DNA of 17,302 bases from an uncultured Bacilli bacterium (GTDB lineage Bacteria; Bacillota_I; Bacilli_A; Mycoplasmatales; Mycoplasmoidaceae): assembly GCA_904501665.1 (NCBI GenBank), contig CAJGBT010000021.1:1-17302 (forward strand), in the 5' to 3' direction. The first letter of the stretch is position 1; every line of letters begins with the position of its first letter. Below, one piece after another: positions 1 to 8,643 of this stretch. The translations under genes and the position numbers were made by a program. Under the pieces are notes generated by a model. It searched no databases, was not told the DNA's origin, and was given only the letters and a program-made list of their open reading frames with translations.

Positions 1-393
1 ACAATAAATGGTACAAATATGCAAATTATGATAAACTTAGATACAACTAGTATGAAAACAAGCAATCCGACTACTAAACAATTATTAAATCAAATCATTA
101 ATGATCAAAAGAATGATAGAGCATTAATTCACCAAATAATTGATGATCAGAAAAAGGATAGAGCATTAATTCATCAAATAATTGATGATCAAAAGAATCA
201 ACAAGTCTTAATTCATCAAATAATTGATGATCAACAATTAATGAGACAAGATATTAGTTCAATTAAACAAGACATTGTTGAAATTAAAGCTGATGTAAAT
301 GTTTTAAAAGATGATGTAAAAGACATTAAAGAACGTTTAACTGTACTTGAAAATGAAGCCATTAATCATGGCTGAAATATTGCTAGAAATTAA
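1..393 (+). CDS. Coiled-coil repeat protein, 5' end possibly outside window
   Basis: The frame is open from base 1, with ATGs at 19, 28 and 52; none has a clear Shine-Dalgarno, so the gene may begin upstream. A TGA at 373-375 is read as Trp and the stop is TAA at 391-393. The protein is rich in Asp, Gln, Ile and Lys and has three near-identical 14-residue repeats (each DDQK-x(5)-LIHQII, first copy starting N-D) from base 100 to 225. A second hydrophobic-periodic stretch follows (IKQDIVEIKADVNVLKDDVK and beyond). Fourteen residues are two heptads, so a long helical coiled coil is likely. Composition and pattern recall the mycoplasma DUF16-type coiled-coil proteins, but I do not firmly recognise the family. 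No signal peptide, membrane segment or catalytic motif is visible. Function unknown. Confidence 0.75.
100..225 (+). repeat. Three 42-bp in-frame tandem repeats
   Basis: Copies lie at 100-141, 142-183 and 184-225, with a partial fourth beginning at 226. Each unit encodes 14 residues. All copies share the core LIHQII; copies 1 and 2 differ by only a few bases, while copy 3 differs more in the middle. The unit is a multiple of three, so copy-number change would keep the frame and only lengthen the coiled coil. Confidence 0.85.
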
Positions 394-399
394 ACAAGA

Positions 400-417
400 A
401 ATTAAAAGTTTTTAATT
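400..417. terminator. Possible AT-only terminator hairpin
   Basis: An 8-bp perfect inverted repeat (AATTAAAA, 2-nt loop, TTTTAATT) lies 7 nt after the stop of the first gene and about 80 nt beyond the stop of the convergent eno gene. With no G-C pairs and a 2-nt loop it would be weak, so it may be compositional chance. The rest of 394-496 shows nothing else convincing. Confidence 0.25.
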
Positions 418-496
418 ATTGTATTATGATTAAAAGATTTAATATTTTTTATATTAATCCTTTTGTTAGTTTCAAAAAATATTTATATTCCTTAAA

Positions 497-1813
497 TTAA
501 TAAAATAGTTTTCTTTTATAAAAAAATGTATTTTCTATTTCTAATAAACGATTGTATTTTGCTAAGCGCTCACTTCTACTAAAAGATCCAGTTTTAATAT
601 AATCAGCTTGACATGCTACTGCTAGATCGGCTATAAAGGTATCTTCTGTATCACCACTCCGATGAGAAATAATGATTTTTTGTTTTCCTTGTTTAGCTGT
701 TTTAATAGCTGTAATAGTTTCATAAATAGTTCCAATTTGATTTGGTTTAATAATAACAGCATTAGTAGCTTTTAAATTAATCCCATTCTGAATTAATTTA
801 TTGTTTGTACAATATAAATCATCGCCGACTATTAATAATCGGTCATTAACAATTTTATTAAATTTAATAAAGCCTTTTCAGTCATTCTCATCAAACGGAT
901 CTTCAATTGATATTATTGGATATAGTTTAATTAATGATTGATAGAATTTAATTAAATCATCACTAGAAAAAGTGGCTTCTTTTTTATTCATTTCTTTACT
1001 TATGTAAGCTTTTTTAAAAAAATAATGATCTCTATCAAAAAGAGTACTAGCTGCAATATCAAGAGCAATTGCAACATCATGACCTAATTTATAACCAGCA
1101 TTCATAACACTTTTTTCAATAAAATCAAAAACTTTATAACATGATTTGAAATTAACATCATATCCACCCTCATCTCCTTTTGCATTAGAAAGATGATTTT
1201 TCTTTAAGATTTTTCCTAATTCATAAAAGCACTCACTTGCAATATCACATGCTTGGCTAAGGCTTTTTGTTTTTAAAGGTACTATCATAAACTCTTGAAA
1301 ATCTAAGAAATTATTAGCATGCATTCCGCCATTTACTATATTAACCATAATTTTAGGTAAACTTATTTTTTTATTTTGGTTTTTAGAAAAAAATTTAGCT
1401 AAATATAAAAATAAAGGAATATTCATTAATTTAGCTGCTAATTTGGCTATTGCCATAGAAATAGCAATCAAACAATTACTTCCTAATTTAGATTTATTAT
1501 CTGTGCCATCAAATCTAATTAATAATTTATCTATGTCAAATTGATTAAAAGGGGATTTACCTATTAAGATAGGTTTAATTTTTTTATTTATTAAATTAAT
1601 AGCGTGGTTACATGTTTTTCCATCTAGTTTTAGCCCGTTATCTCTTAACTCAATTGCCTCCTTAGATCCAATTGATGTTCCTGATGGTACTAAACTCTTA
1701 ACCATTACTTTATCACAACATAACTGTAACCCTATTGTAGGGATCCCTTTTGAGTTAAATTGTTTAAAAGCAAAAACATCAGTTATTTTAAAATCTTTTT
1801 TACTTGCTTTCAT
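497..1813 (-). CDS. eno: Enolase (phosphopyruvate hydratase), divergent
   Basis: Converts 2-phosphoglycerate to phosphoenolpyruvate in glycolysis, the main ATP route in fermenting mollicutes. Translation under code 4 gives 438 residues, the normal length, with an in-frame TGA at 878-880 at the Trp after the Asp-Glu-Asn-Asp following the IEDPF motif. Catalytic features are kept: GGMH loop His, DFQEF Glu, KGDEGG Glu, the Mg ligands in ALDIAAS, SIEDPF and VGDD, the active-site Lys of IKPNQIG, SHRSGDTED and IKTG. The N-terminal part is unusually diverged: the usual DSRGNPT reads NSKGIPT and the SGASTG loop reads SGTSIG. The start overlaps the end of deoD by 14 nt, so the two are probably cotranscribed. 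No clear Shine-Dalgarno precedes this ATG. Identity is firm; the N-terminal divergence is the odd point. Confidence 0.95.
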
Positions 1814-2534
1814 ATCATTTTGTGACTAATGTTAAAGCAACTTTCATCATATTAATAAAAGAGGTTTGTCGTTGGTGTGCATCCATTTTTTTATTATGAT
1901 CAATTACTGAGTCTGAAATTGTTAATAGGGTTAACGCACTTTTTTTGTTAGCAAGAGCATTAACATATAGGCCAAATGCTTCCATCTCAACTGCATATAT
2001 TTTTTGTAGTTTAATTAAATTATCAATATATTCTCCATTTGTTCTACCATAAAATGCATCTGAAGATAACACAAGCCCATCATAATATTTTAGTCCTTCT
2101 TGTTTGCAAGTATCAAGGACTAATTGATGTAAATCTGATGAACAATTCAATGTTTGATTTTTAACATCAATTTGCATGTTTTTAGCATAAGAAGAATCAC
2201 TAATAGCTTGAGAAGCAATTACCAATTCACCCAACTCCATTGTTGGTAAAAAACAACCACAAGATCCTATTCTAATAATTGCATCAACATCATAAAAATG
2301 AAATAATTCATAAGAATATATTCCAATTGATGGAATCCCCATTCCATGACCACCAATCGTTACATCATATCCCTTATATTTTCCAGTAAAAAACAACATT
2401 CCTCTAACATCACTAACTAGTTTATAACCATCATCTAAAAAGTTTTCACAAATAAATTTTGCCCGTAATGGATCACCAGCAATTAATACAATTTTAGCTA
2501 TTTCATTTTTTTTTGCTACTATATGTGGTGTCAT
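1800..2534 (-). CDS. deoD: Purine nucleoside phosphorylase, DeoD type
   Basis: Cleaves purine (deoxy)ribonucleosides with phosphate to free base and (deoxy)ribose-1-phosphate; this is central to purine salvage in organisms without de novo synthesis. The family signature GHGMGIPSIGIYSYEL is present around residues 63-76. Asp21 and Arg24 of the GDPLRAK phosphate site are present, as are RIGSCG, VEMEAFG for ribose binding, the catalytic Asp of TISDS and the Arg of QRQTSF. The TGA at 1815-1817 is Trp in code 4, so the true stop is TAA at 1800-1802, giving 244 residues with the tail WYESK. The product therefore runs 14 nt into eno. It is transcribed divergently from rpmF, with an AT-rich promoter region between them. 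Hexameric cytosolic enzyme by family. Confidence 0.95.
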
Positions 2535-2561
2535 AAATTTAAAAATTACCTATAATAATAT

Positions 2562-2582
2562 CAATATTATTATATAATATTG
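2562..2582. promoter_or_regulatory. Divergent promoter region with palindrome, deoD/rpmF
   Basis: Between the two divergent starts lies a perfect inverted repeat, CAATATTA, 5-nt loop, TAATATTG. It carries TATAAT on the plus strand at 2573-2578 (toward rpmF) and TATAAT on the minus strand at 2574-2569 (toward deoD). A second plus-strand TATAAT is at 2551-2556. No good -35 boxes are evident. The overlapping -10 boxes would make the two promoters mutually exclusive. The palindrome could be an operator, or simply follow from self-complementary TATAAT-like sequence in AT-rich DNA. Confidence 0.45.
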
Positions 2583-2624
2583 TATGTTTAATTCTATATT
2601 TATATTAGATAAAAGGATTTTTAT

Positions 2625-2798
2625 ATGGCTGTACAACAAAGAAGAGTTTCAAAATCAAGAAAAGGAATGCGAAGAAGTCATCATCATTTAGAAGAAGCAA
2701 CTGTTGGTAATTGTAAAAATTGTGGTGCTCCTAAATTACCTCATCGTGTTTGTTTAGAATGTGGTTACTATAAAGATAAAGTTGTTTTAAAAGTTTAA
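2625..2798 (+). CDS. rpmF: 50S ribosomal protein L32 (bL32)
   Basis: This 57-residue gene begins at ATG 2625, 7 nt after an AAAAGGA Shine-Dalgarno at 2611-2617. It starts MAVQQRRVSKSRKGMRRSHH, the classic basic L32 N-terminus, followed by a zinc-ribbon pair CxxC (CKNC) and CxxC (CLEC), so this is the zinc-binding form. It is a component of the large ribosomal subunit near the peptidyl-transferase region. It heads a short plus-strand run with the next two genes (7 nt to the following ATG), likely transcribed from the promoter at about 2573. Identity is firm. Confidence 0.97.
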   Translation: MAVQQRRVSKSRKGMRRSHHHLEEATVGNCKNCGAPKLPHRVCLECGYYKDKVVLKV

Positions 2799-2805
2799 TA
2801 ATTTT

Positions 2806-2976
2806 ATGAAAAAAAATAAAAATAGTGTTGAAATCATAAATATTAATAAATATATTGAAAGAAAACCAAAAGAAGAAATATTTAATCGGAAGATATTCAT
2901 TATTAGTATGATTGTCATTACTTTGGCAATTGTTATTGCAATGTCAATTGTTTTCTTGATTATATTTTTAAGATAA
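2806..2976 (+). CDS. Small single-pass membrane protein, unknown
   Basis: A 56-residue ORF begins 7 nt after the rpmF stop and ends 7 nt before the HIT gene start, which suggests cotranscription. Residues 1-30 are charged and mostly basic (MKKNKNSVEI, then YIERKPKEE). Residues 31-55 are one hydrophobic helix (FIISMIVITLAIVIAMSIVF) ending in Arg. By the positive-inside rule the N-terminus would be cytoplasmic. The charged-then-hydrophobic layout and tight packing between known genes argue that it is real. I do not recognise the family and no function can be assigned. Confidence 0.7.
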   Translation: MKKNKNSVEIININKYIERKPKEEIFNRKIFIISMIVITLAIVIAMSIVFLIIFLR

Positions 2977-2983
2977 TTAAATT

Positions 2984-3400
2984 ATGGAAAATAAATGTAT
3001 TTTTTGTGAAATAGTTAAAGGGAATATTCCTTGTAAAAAAATTGCAGAGAATGAAAATGCAATTGCTTTTTTAGATGCTAAACCAATTACTAATGGACAC
3101 ACATTAGTAATTCCAAAAAATCATTGTACTGATTTAGCTACATGTAATAGCGATATTTTAAAAGATGTAATATTACTAGTACAAAATGTAAGTCGTAAAA
3201 TTGAAGCTTGTAAAAAACTAGATCCTTGAGGATTTAATTATTTATCAAATCAAGGAAAAATTGCAGGTCAAGAAATATTTCACTTTCATGTGCACATTAT
3301 CCCAAAATATGATACTAAAAACGGTTTTTATTTTAGTGTTAATAAAGATAAACAATTAGAAGCAATTGATGATGTCTTTAGTTGAATTAGCAAAAAATAA
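2984..3400 (+). CDS. HIT family nucleotide hydrolase/transferase
   Basis: Histidine-triad protein of 138 residues acting on nucleoside phosphate conjugates such as AMP-lysine or Ap4A; the natural substrate is unknown. The triad is HFHVHIIP (His100, His102, His104; the middle His is the expected nucleophile), preceded by the usual AFLDAKPITNGHTLVIPK region. The N-terminal CIFC is typical of bacterial HIT proteins. TGA codons at 3227-3229 and 3383-3385 are Trp; stopping at the first would remove the triad, so code-4 reading is required. It is third in the rpmF run. Its stop lies only 7 nt from the thrS stop on the other strand. In mycoplasmas HIT proteins are widespread single copies. Confidence 0.93.
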
Positions 3401-3407
3401 TAATTAT

Positions 3408-5138
3408 TTAATTACTCTTTTTTTCTATTTGTGTTTTTATTAAATCTAAAAATTTGTTTAACTTATAAATTGTGGTTTTTTCTGAACCTGTTTTTCTAAC
3501 AGCAATTGTATTAGTATTAATTTCTTCATTACCAATGATAATTTGATAAGGAATCTTGGAAACTTGAGCATCTCTTATCTTTCTAGACATTCTTTCATCA
3601 CGATTATCTATACGTGATCTAATTAAATTACTTCTTAAAAATTCATTTACTTTATTTGCATATTCTAATTGTTCATCAGAAACTGGAATAATAATTGTTT
3701 GTTGTGGTGAAAGTCATAGTGGTAAATTTCCTTTAGTTTGTTCTAGAATTATTGATAATAATCTTTCATATGTTCCAACTATACCTAGGTGAATCATAAT
3801 AACTGGTTTGAACTCTGATTTTTCATTTTTGTATTCTAGTTCAAAACGTTTTGGTAACAAAAAGTCCAATTGGATTGTAGACATTGTAATAATACGACCT
3901 AAATTAGTTTTTACTTGAAAATCAATTTTTGGCCCATAAAAAGCAGCTTCACCTATTTTTTCAATAAAGTTAATTTGTTTTTCTCTTAGCATTTTACGAA
4001 GGTTATTTTCAGCTAAATCTCACATTTTTTTATCATTATGAAATTTTTCACTATTGTTTGGGTCATGTAAGGAAAGGTCTACTTGATAAATTTTGCATCC
4101 TAAACCAGCGTAGGCTTCATTAATAATTTTGTAGCAATTAAATACTTCTTGTTCAACTTGTTCAGGAGTACAAAAAATATGAGTATCTTCTAACACCATT
4201 TCTCTTACTCTTTCTAAACCTGTTAATCCACCAGATGATTCATAACGATGTAACATCGATTCTTCGCATAACCTCACTGGTAATTGTTTATATGAGTAAA
4301 TTTTCTTTTTATAAATTAAAATATGATGAGGACATGTCATTGGTCTAAGAATCAATTGTTCGTTATCGATTTGCATTGGTGGAAAAATGTTTTCTTTATA
4401 ATGAACTCAATGTCCTGATTTTTTATATAAATCAATATTTCCTAGAATAGGAGTATTAGTATTGTCAAAGCCATATTTAAATTCTAATTCAGATAAAAAA
4501 TTCCGAATTTCCTTTTTGATAATACTACCATTTGGTAATCAAATTGGTAAACCCTGACCAGCTAATTGATCAAAAGTAAATAATTCTAAATTTTTACCAA
4601 TTGTCCGATGATCAGATTCTAATCTTTCATTATATTCTTTAATAAAATCATCTAATTTATCTCTACTATCAAAAGCAACACCATAGATTCTAGTTAATTG
4701 TTCTTTGCTAGCATCTCCTAATCAATACGAACCACCAACATTCATTAATTTAAATGCTTTAATGATATTTGTTTTTACAATTTCATCTTGACTAGTTAAA
4801 AATAAATTATCATTAATTTTAGCTACATAGTTAACTGATTTTATATCTTTTTTAATTAGATAAGAAAGATATTTATTGTTTTTAAACAACTTAAGGGCAT
4901 GTTCTTGATCTACTTTATCATATTCAATTTTTAAAGCACCTGATGTCAATTTATTGAAGGCACGCTCAATCTTGCTAAAATCATTAGTAGAAATATTTTT
5001 TTCTGTTAATGATAGATCAATAAAAAAACCATCATCATTAACTTCCCAATTACAAATGGTAGCAAAATCATAAACTTTATTAATTGCAATTGCTAGTAAA
5101 AAAGCAGATAATTCATTTAAATTTGAGTCTATTTTCAT
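3408..5138 (-). CDS. thrS: Threonyl-tRNA synthetase without TGS and with degenerate editing site
   Basis: Charges tRNA-Thr with threonine in the cytosol. Several in-frame TGA (Trp) codons are read through to give 576 residues. The catalytic core is intact: the zinc ligands are the Cys of RPMTCPHH, the His of LEDTHIFC and the His of MIHLGIVG; motif 2 is around RYESSGGLTGLERVRE, and the anticodon-binding domain is at the C-terminus. It lacks the N-terminal TGS domain of the E. coli enzyme (642 residues), as in other short mycoplasma ThrRSs. The N2 editing domain is present, but my alignment to E. coli puts Glu9 and Phe13 at the HxxxH His73/His77 positions and Thr115 and Glu119 at Cys182/His186. 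All four editing residues are therefore gone. A TATAAT lies 17 nt upstream of the ATG. I see no T-box in the leader. Confidence 0.96.
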
Positions 5139-5338
5139 ATCAAATAACCATATAAATTATACCATTGTCTTAATAAGGTGCTGAATCAATTAAAAATAAA
5201 TTAATATCTATATTTATCTATTATTTACTATGGTAAAAAAAATCTATTTTTTTTCATATTTTTTAAAAATTAATAAAAAAAACAAAAAAATCATTATTTT
5301 TAGTCTTTGTTTATGATGAGGAGTATAAAAGGAGGAAA
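5139..5338. promoter_or_regulatory. Divergent thrS/ruvA intergenic promoter region
   Basis: This is a 200-bp non-coding gap. Toward thrS (minus) there is a TATAAT at 5161-5156, which predicts a leader of about 11 nt. Toward ruvA there is no clear -10/-35 pair; a long A/T homopolymer-rich tract runs from about 5230 to 5300. A near-perfect Shine-Dalgarno, AAAGGAGG, occupies 5328-5335, only 3 nt before the ruvA ATG, which is closer than usual. No structured leader or riboswitch was recognised. Confidence 0.5.
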
Positions 5339-5944
5339 ATGATTCATTACATTATAGGGAAAATTTCATACATAGGGAATAAGTTTATCATCTTTGATTC
5401 AAACTTTATTGGTTATAAAATTAAGATATTAGAAAATCATCAATTCGAAAAACAAAAAACAATGAGATTGTATACACATAAAATTAATAAAATTGATCCT
5501 AAAAATAATATTATTGAAGAGATATATGGATTTGAACATTTGATACAAAAAACTTTGTTTGTTGATTTGTTATCAATTAATGGAATTGGTACAACAATTG
5601 CATCAAATGTTTTATCAAATTATGACCCAAAGGAAATTATTGATTATATAACAAACAATGATATTAATAAATTAAAAGAAATCAAAGGATTAAACGAAAA
5701 GAAAGCATTATTAATAACAGCAAATCTAAAGTATAAATATCAAAATAGTTGATATCTAGAAAATAAAACAAATTTTAATAAGGATGCTAATGACTTAACT
5801 TATGCCTTAACTGAACTAGGATATAGTAAGGAAGATATTAAAGTAGCAATGGATTTTTATGGTCAAAATAAAACCATGCCATTAAATGAATTAATTTCAA
5901 ATTCAATTAAATTAATTGCAAATGGAAAAATAAATCATGCATAA
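5339..5944 (+). CDS. ruvA: Holliday junction DNA helicase subunit RuvA
   Basis: Tetrameric protein that binds four-way junctions and loads RuvB for branch migration. It has 201 residues, normal for the family. An N-terminal OB-like region (MIHYIIGKISYIGNKFIIFD) is followed by two helix-hairpin-helix motifs at about residues 77-90 (SINGIGTTIASN) and 112-130 (LKEIKGLNEKKALLITANL). A C-terminal UBA-like domain III that would contact RuvB starts near residue 150. The TGA at 5750-5752 is Trp; a stop there would delete domain III. The start is fixed by the family N-terminus and a strong AAAGGAGG. It overlaps ruvB by 8 nt, implying coupled translation. Confidence 0.95.
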
Positions 5945-6872
5945 CTATATTTTAAGACCAACAAATTTTAATGAGTTTAAAGGAAAACAAAATATTGTTG
6001 ATAATCTTTTAGTTTTTATTCAAGCAGCTATTAAAAATAAAAAGCAATTAGATCATATTCTTTTATTTGGTTTACCGGGTACTGGTAAAACAAGTATGGC
6101 TTATGTAATTGCTAACTATTTATCTAAAAAATTAAAAATCATACAAGGAACACAAATTAAAAAGATTCAAGATTTAATAAACTTCTTATCTTTGTGTTGT
6201 GATGGAGACATTGTTTTTATTGATGAAATTCACGCACTTAATATTGAATCAATGGAAACACTTTATAGTGTTTTAGAAGATAGTTGTATTGATGTAAAAA
6301 TAGGCAAAGATAATAACTATAAGTTTGTAAGAATTGATATACCAAAAATAACTATTATTGGAGCAACTACCAATATTAATAAAATTCCCAAACCATTAGA
6401 AGAAAGATTTGGTATCAGTTTTTATTTTGATTTATATAATGAACAGGAAATGGAAGATATTATTAAATCAACGGCAAATAAGTTGGGTTTAGAAATCAGT
6501 GAAAACGATATCATATTAATTACATCTCATTCCAAGGGTACCCCAAGAATAGCAAATAAGATTTTAAGACGGATATTAGATTATAAAAATATTTATCCCA
6601 ATTTAGAAATAAAAGAAGTTTTAAGTTTAATTGGTGTTTATGAATATGGATTGGATAAATTAGATATAGCTTATTTAAGATCTTTTAGTACAAATACTTA
6701 CTTAAGTTTAAAAACAATTGCTGCTATTTCTGAAATAAATATTCAAACTATAGAAAATAGAATTGAACCATATCTTATTAAAAGTAATCTAATTACTAAA
6801 TCGCATCAAGGGCGTTCATTGACATATGAGGGAGAAATGATGTTAAAAAATCTAAACAAAAAAATCAATTAA
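5937..6872 (+). CDS. ruvB: Holliday junction DNA helicase ATPase RuvB
   Basis: AAA+ motor of the RuvAB branch-migration complex, 311 residues, slightly shorter than the E. coli protein at the N-terminus. Visible motifs are Walker A GLPGTGKT (45-52), Walker B DEIH (96-99), sensor 1 ATTN (143-146), the arginine finger in LEERFG (Arg157) and sensor 2 in GTPRIANK (Arg204). The usual LRDRFG reads LEERFG, so the preceding Arg is replaced while the finger Arg is kept. A C-terminal winged helix ends near the HQGRSLTYEG motif. The gene start lies inside the end of ruvA. Its last 21 nt overlap the end of the convergent GNAT gene. No ruvC is in the window. Confidence 0.96.
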   Translation: MHNYILRPTNFNEFKGKQNIVDNLLVFIQAAIKNKKQLDHILLFGLPGTGKTSMAYVIANYLSKKLKIIQGTQIKKIQDLINFLSLCCDGDIVFIDEIHALNIESMETLYSVLEDSCIDVKIGKDNNYKFVRIDIPKITIIGATTNINKIPKPLEERFGISFYFDLYNEQEMEDIIKSTANKLGLEISENDIILITSHSKGTPRIANKILRRILDYKNIYPNLEIKEVLSLIGVYEYGLDKLDIAYLRSFSTNTYLSLKTIAAISEINIQTIENRIEPYLIKSNLITKSHQGRSLTYEGEMMLKNLNKKIN

Positions 6873-7688
6873 TTTAATGTTTTTAAATTGTTTTTTTGAT
6901 TTAGCAAAGGTTTTAGTTACAATAACTTTCTTACCTGTTGGTTTCAAGCTATTTAATTCTTTAGGTATTTTTTCATCAAATAATCAAATACTATCTTTTG
7001 GTTGAACCATATTTAATAGTCAGCTTAGTTGTCCAACATCATTATAATTTAAATCAATAATTTTCTTTTCTTGATCATATCAAATATATGCAAAAGGATT
7101 AGCTAAGAATTGATAACCATATGATTGGTATATATCAATAATAGATTGAATATAATTTATAGGATTGTTGACACCAATCAAGTTATTTTCGCAATTTTTT
7201 TCAATTGAGTTAATAATCTCATTCTTAGGTTCATTTCAAGTCATAATCATTGGGGTTGGATATTCACCAGCAATGAAGTTATATTCATATTTAATTGTAT
7301 TATCAATTAAATCAAAATGCTTATCATAAAAGCTTCAATTTTCAGCTTGTAAAATGACACTATCATATTTACTAACTAATTGTTCAAAAACATGGCCTAA
7401 AAGTTTTGTTGCATAACCATGATTTTGAAATTCCTTTTTAGTAGCAACAGCACAAACATTGGCGATTGTATATGTTTGTTCATTATCAACAATATTTTTA
7501 ACACCAACGCAAACTATATTTACTAATTGGTTCTCAATAAACCCACCATAAGATTCTTCTAGATTTAAAATATTATCAAAAATTTTTTCAACCTCAACTA
7601 GATTACCTGCAAAATTATTGTGATAAATAATTTTAAGTTCTTCTTTATATTTAGATAAATCTTTTTTAATTAAATATTCTTTTGTCAT
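6852..7688 (-). CDS. GNAT-family N-acyltransferase with unknown C-terminal domain
   Basis: Under code 4 the frame runs through TGA codons (first at 7335-7337) to a TAG at 6852-6854, giving 278 residues. The first 117 residues look like a GNAT acetyltransferase: a beta strand, NVCAVATKKEFQNHGYA with the acetyl-CoA pyrophosphate-binding QxxGxA signature (Gln88, Gly91, Ala93), then the helix TKLLGHVFEQL. The remaining ~160 residues are not recognised and contain several TGA-encoded Trp. Substrate unknown. It starts 17 nt after the upstream DUF2156-like gene, so it is probably in the same unit. Its 3' end overlaps ruvB by 21 nt. A reader using the standard code would see only the truncated GNAT half. 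Confidence 0.85.
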
Positions 7689-7705
7689 AATAATAAAATT
7701 ATAAA

Positions 7706-8617
7706 TTATTTTTTAAATCAATATCTTTTAATTTCGTAAATTGGATGATATGAATGTTTAGAAATAGCTAATGCTTCAATAGCACCATCATCTTGTCTAT
7801 CAATATAAGGACAATTAATATTGTTTTTAATCAAATTATTTTGAATTAAAAATTGATGTACTCCTCTTAAGTCATGGTTAGCTTTTTCAATAATTATTTC
7901 ATAAACATTTTTTCTTAAAAATCCTAATGTTACACCAACAATTTGATTTTCAAAATATAATACAATACCACTGAAATTTTTATTTTGATTTAAAAAGTTA
8001 GTAAGAAAGTTTCTATAAATTTCAAGTTCATATTCTCGGTATTCATCACCATAATTTTTCATATGGTACTCAAAATAATTGAAAATATCTTTTAAAGCCA
8101 CTTCTCTAATATCCTTAATTATTGTTTTAGAAGCAAAATTATTAATAAAAAAATTAAGGTGATTCCGTTTTTTTTGCATCTTTTTACCAACAAAAGTTTT
8201 TAATGAATTTAATTCATAAATATAGTTACTAATAACTTTACTTTCAAAAAGATCATAAGATGCAAAACCAAAGTCATTCACCATTTCTCAAGAAAGATTA
8301 CCACCCAAAAATTCTTCATTAGAATTGTTTAAAATTAATAAATCTTTTTTGATGTTTTCTTTAAGATTATCAATGTTACTTTCCTTATCATAATATACTT
8401 GTGAAAAGTATCAATAGTCAGTAGCATCTGGAAAAAATTTTTTATCTAATTTAACATACAAAACTATTTCTTTATTATTAAGAATATTAAACTTTAAACT
8501 TAATCCATAATAGGGAAATGTTACTAATTGAATAGGAGATAATCATTGCTCTTTAAAGTTGTGCTTTTCAATTAACTCAACTAAGTCTAAAAAATTATCC
8601 CAACATAAATCTTGCAT
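7706..8617 (-). CDS. DUF2156 / MprF C-terminal-like acyltransferase
   Basis: Reading TGA as Trp gives 303 residues from ATG 8617 to TAA 7706. The 188-residue piece seen under the standard code is only the C-terminal part. Recognisable features are the basic motif KKMQKKRNHLNFFINN, which matches the K-x(2)-KRNH pattern of DUF2156 proteins and the MprF catalytic domain, then VGVTLGFL and a C-terminal DDGAIEALAISKHSYHPI stretch. The MprF domain transfers Lys or Ala from aminoacyl-tRNA to phosphatidylglycerol. This protein has no flippase membrane part and appears soluble, so its true substrate is unknown. It lies 26 nt after rpsI and 17 nt before the GNAT gene. No strong Shine-Dalgarno precedes the chosen ATG. 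The family call is from motif recognition only. Confidence 0.8.
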
Positions 8618-8643
8618 ATAAAAAATAGGTATCTTCTAAAAAA

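Noticed and set aside
497..877. Possibility that eno is truncated by a stop at 878-880
   Set aside because: The stop is TGA at a conserved Trp position, and the continuing frame encodes SHRSGDTED and IKTG motifs to a TAA at 497; the gene is intact under code 4.
2541..2624. CRISPR-like or tRNA structure in the AT-rich gap
   Set aside because: No repeated spacers, no cloverleaf and no CCA-end or T-loop consensus; only promoter-like elements.
3408..5138. Apparent fragmentation of thrS into four pieces, suggesting a pseudogene
   Set aside because: All pieces are in one frame, separated only by TGA codons, with continuous family similarity.
5139..5338. T-box or other riboswitch upstream of thrS
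   Set aside because: The predicted thrS leader is only about 11 nt and no T-box (TGGNACCGCG-like) core is visible.
5313..5357. Short 14-codon frame across the ruvA ribosome site as a leader peptide
   Set aside because: It is out of frame with ruvA, has no ribosome site and no sign of attenuation; chance in AT-rich DNA.
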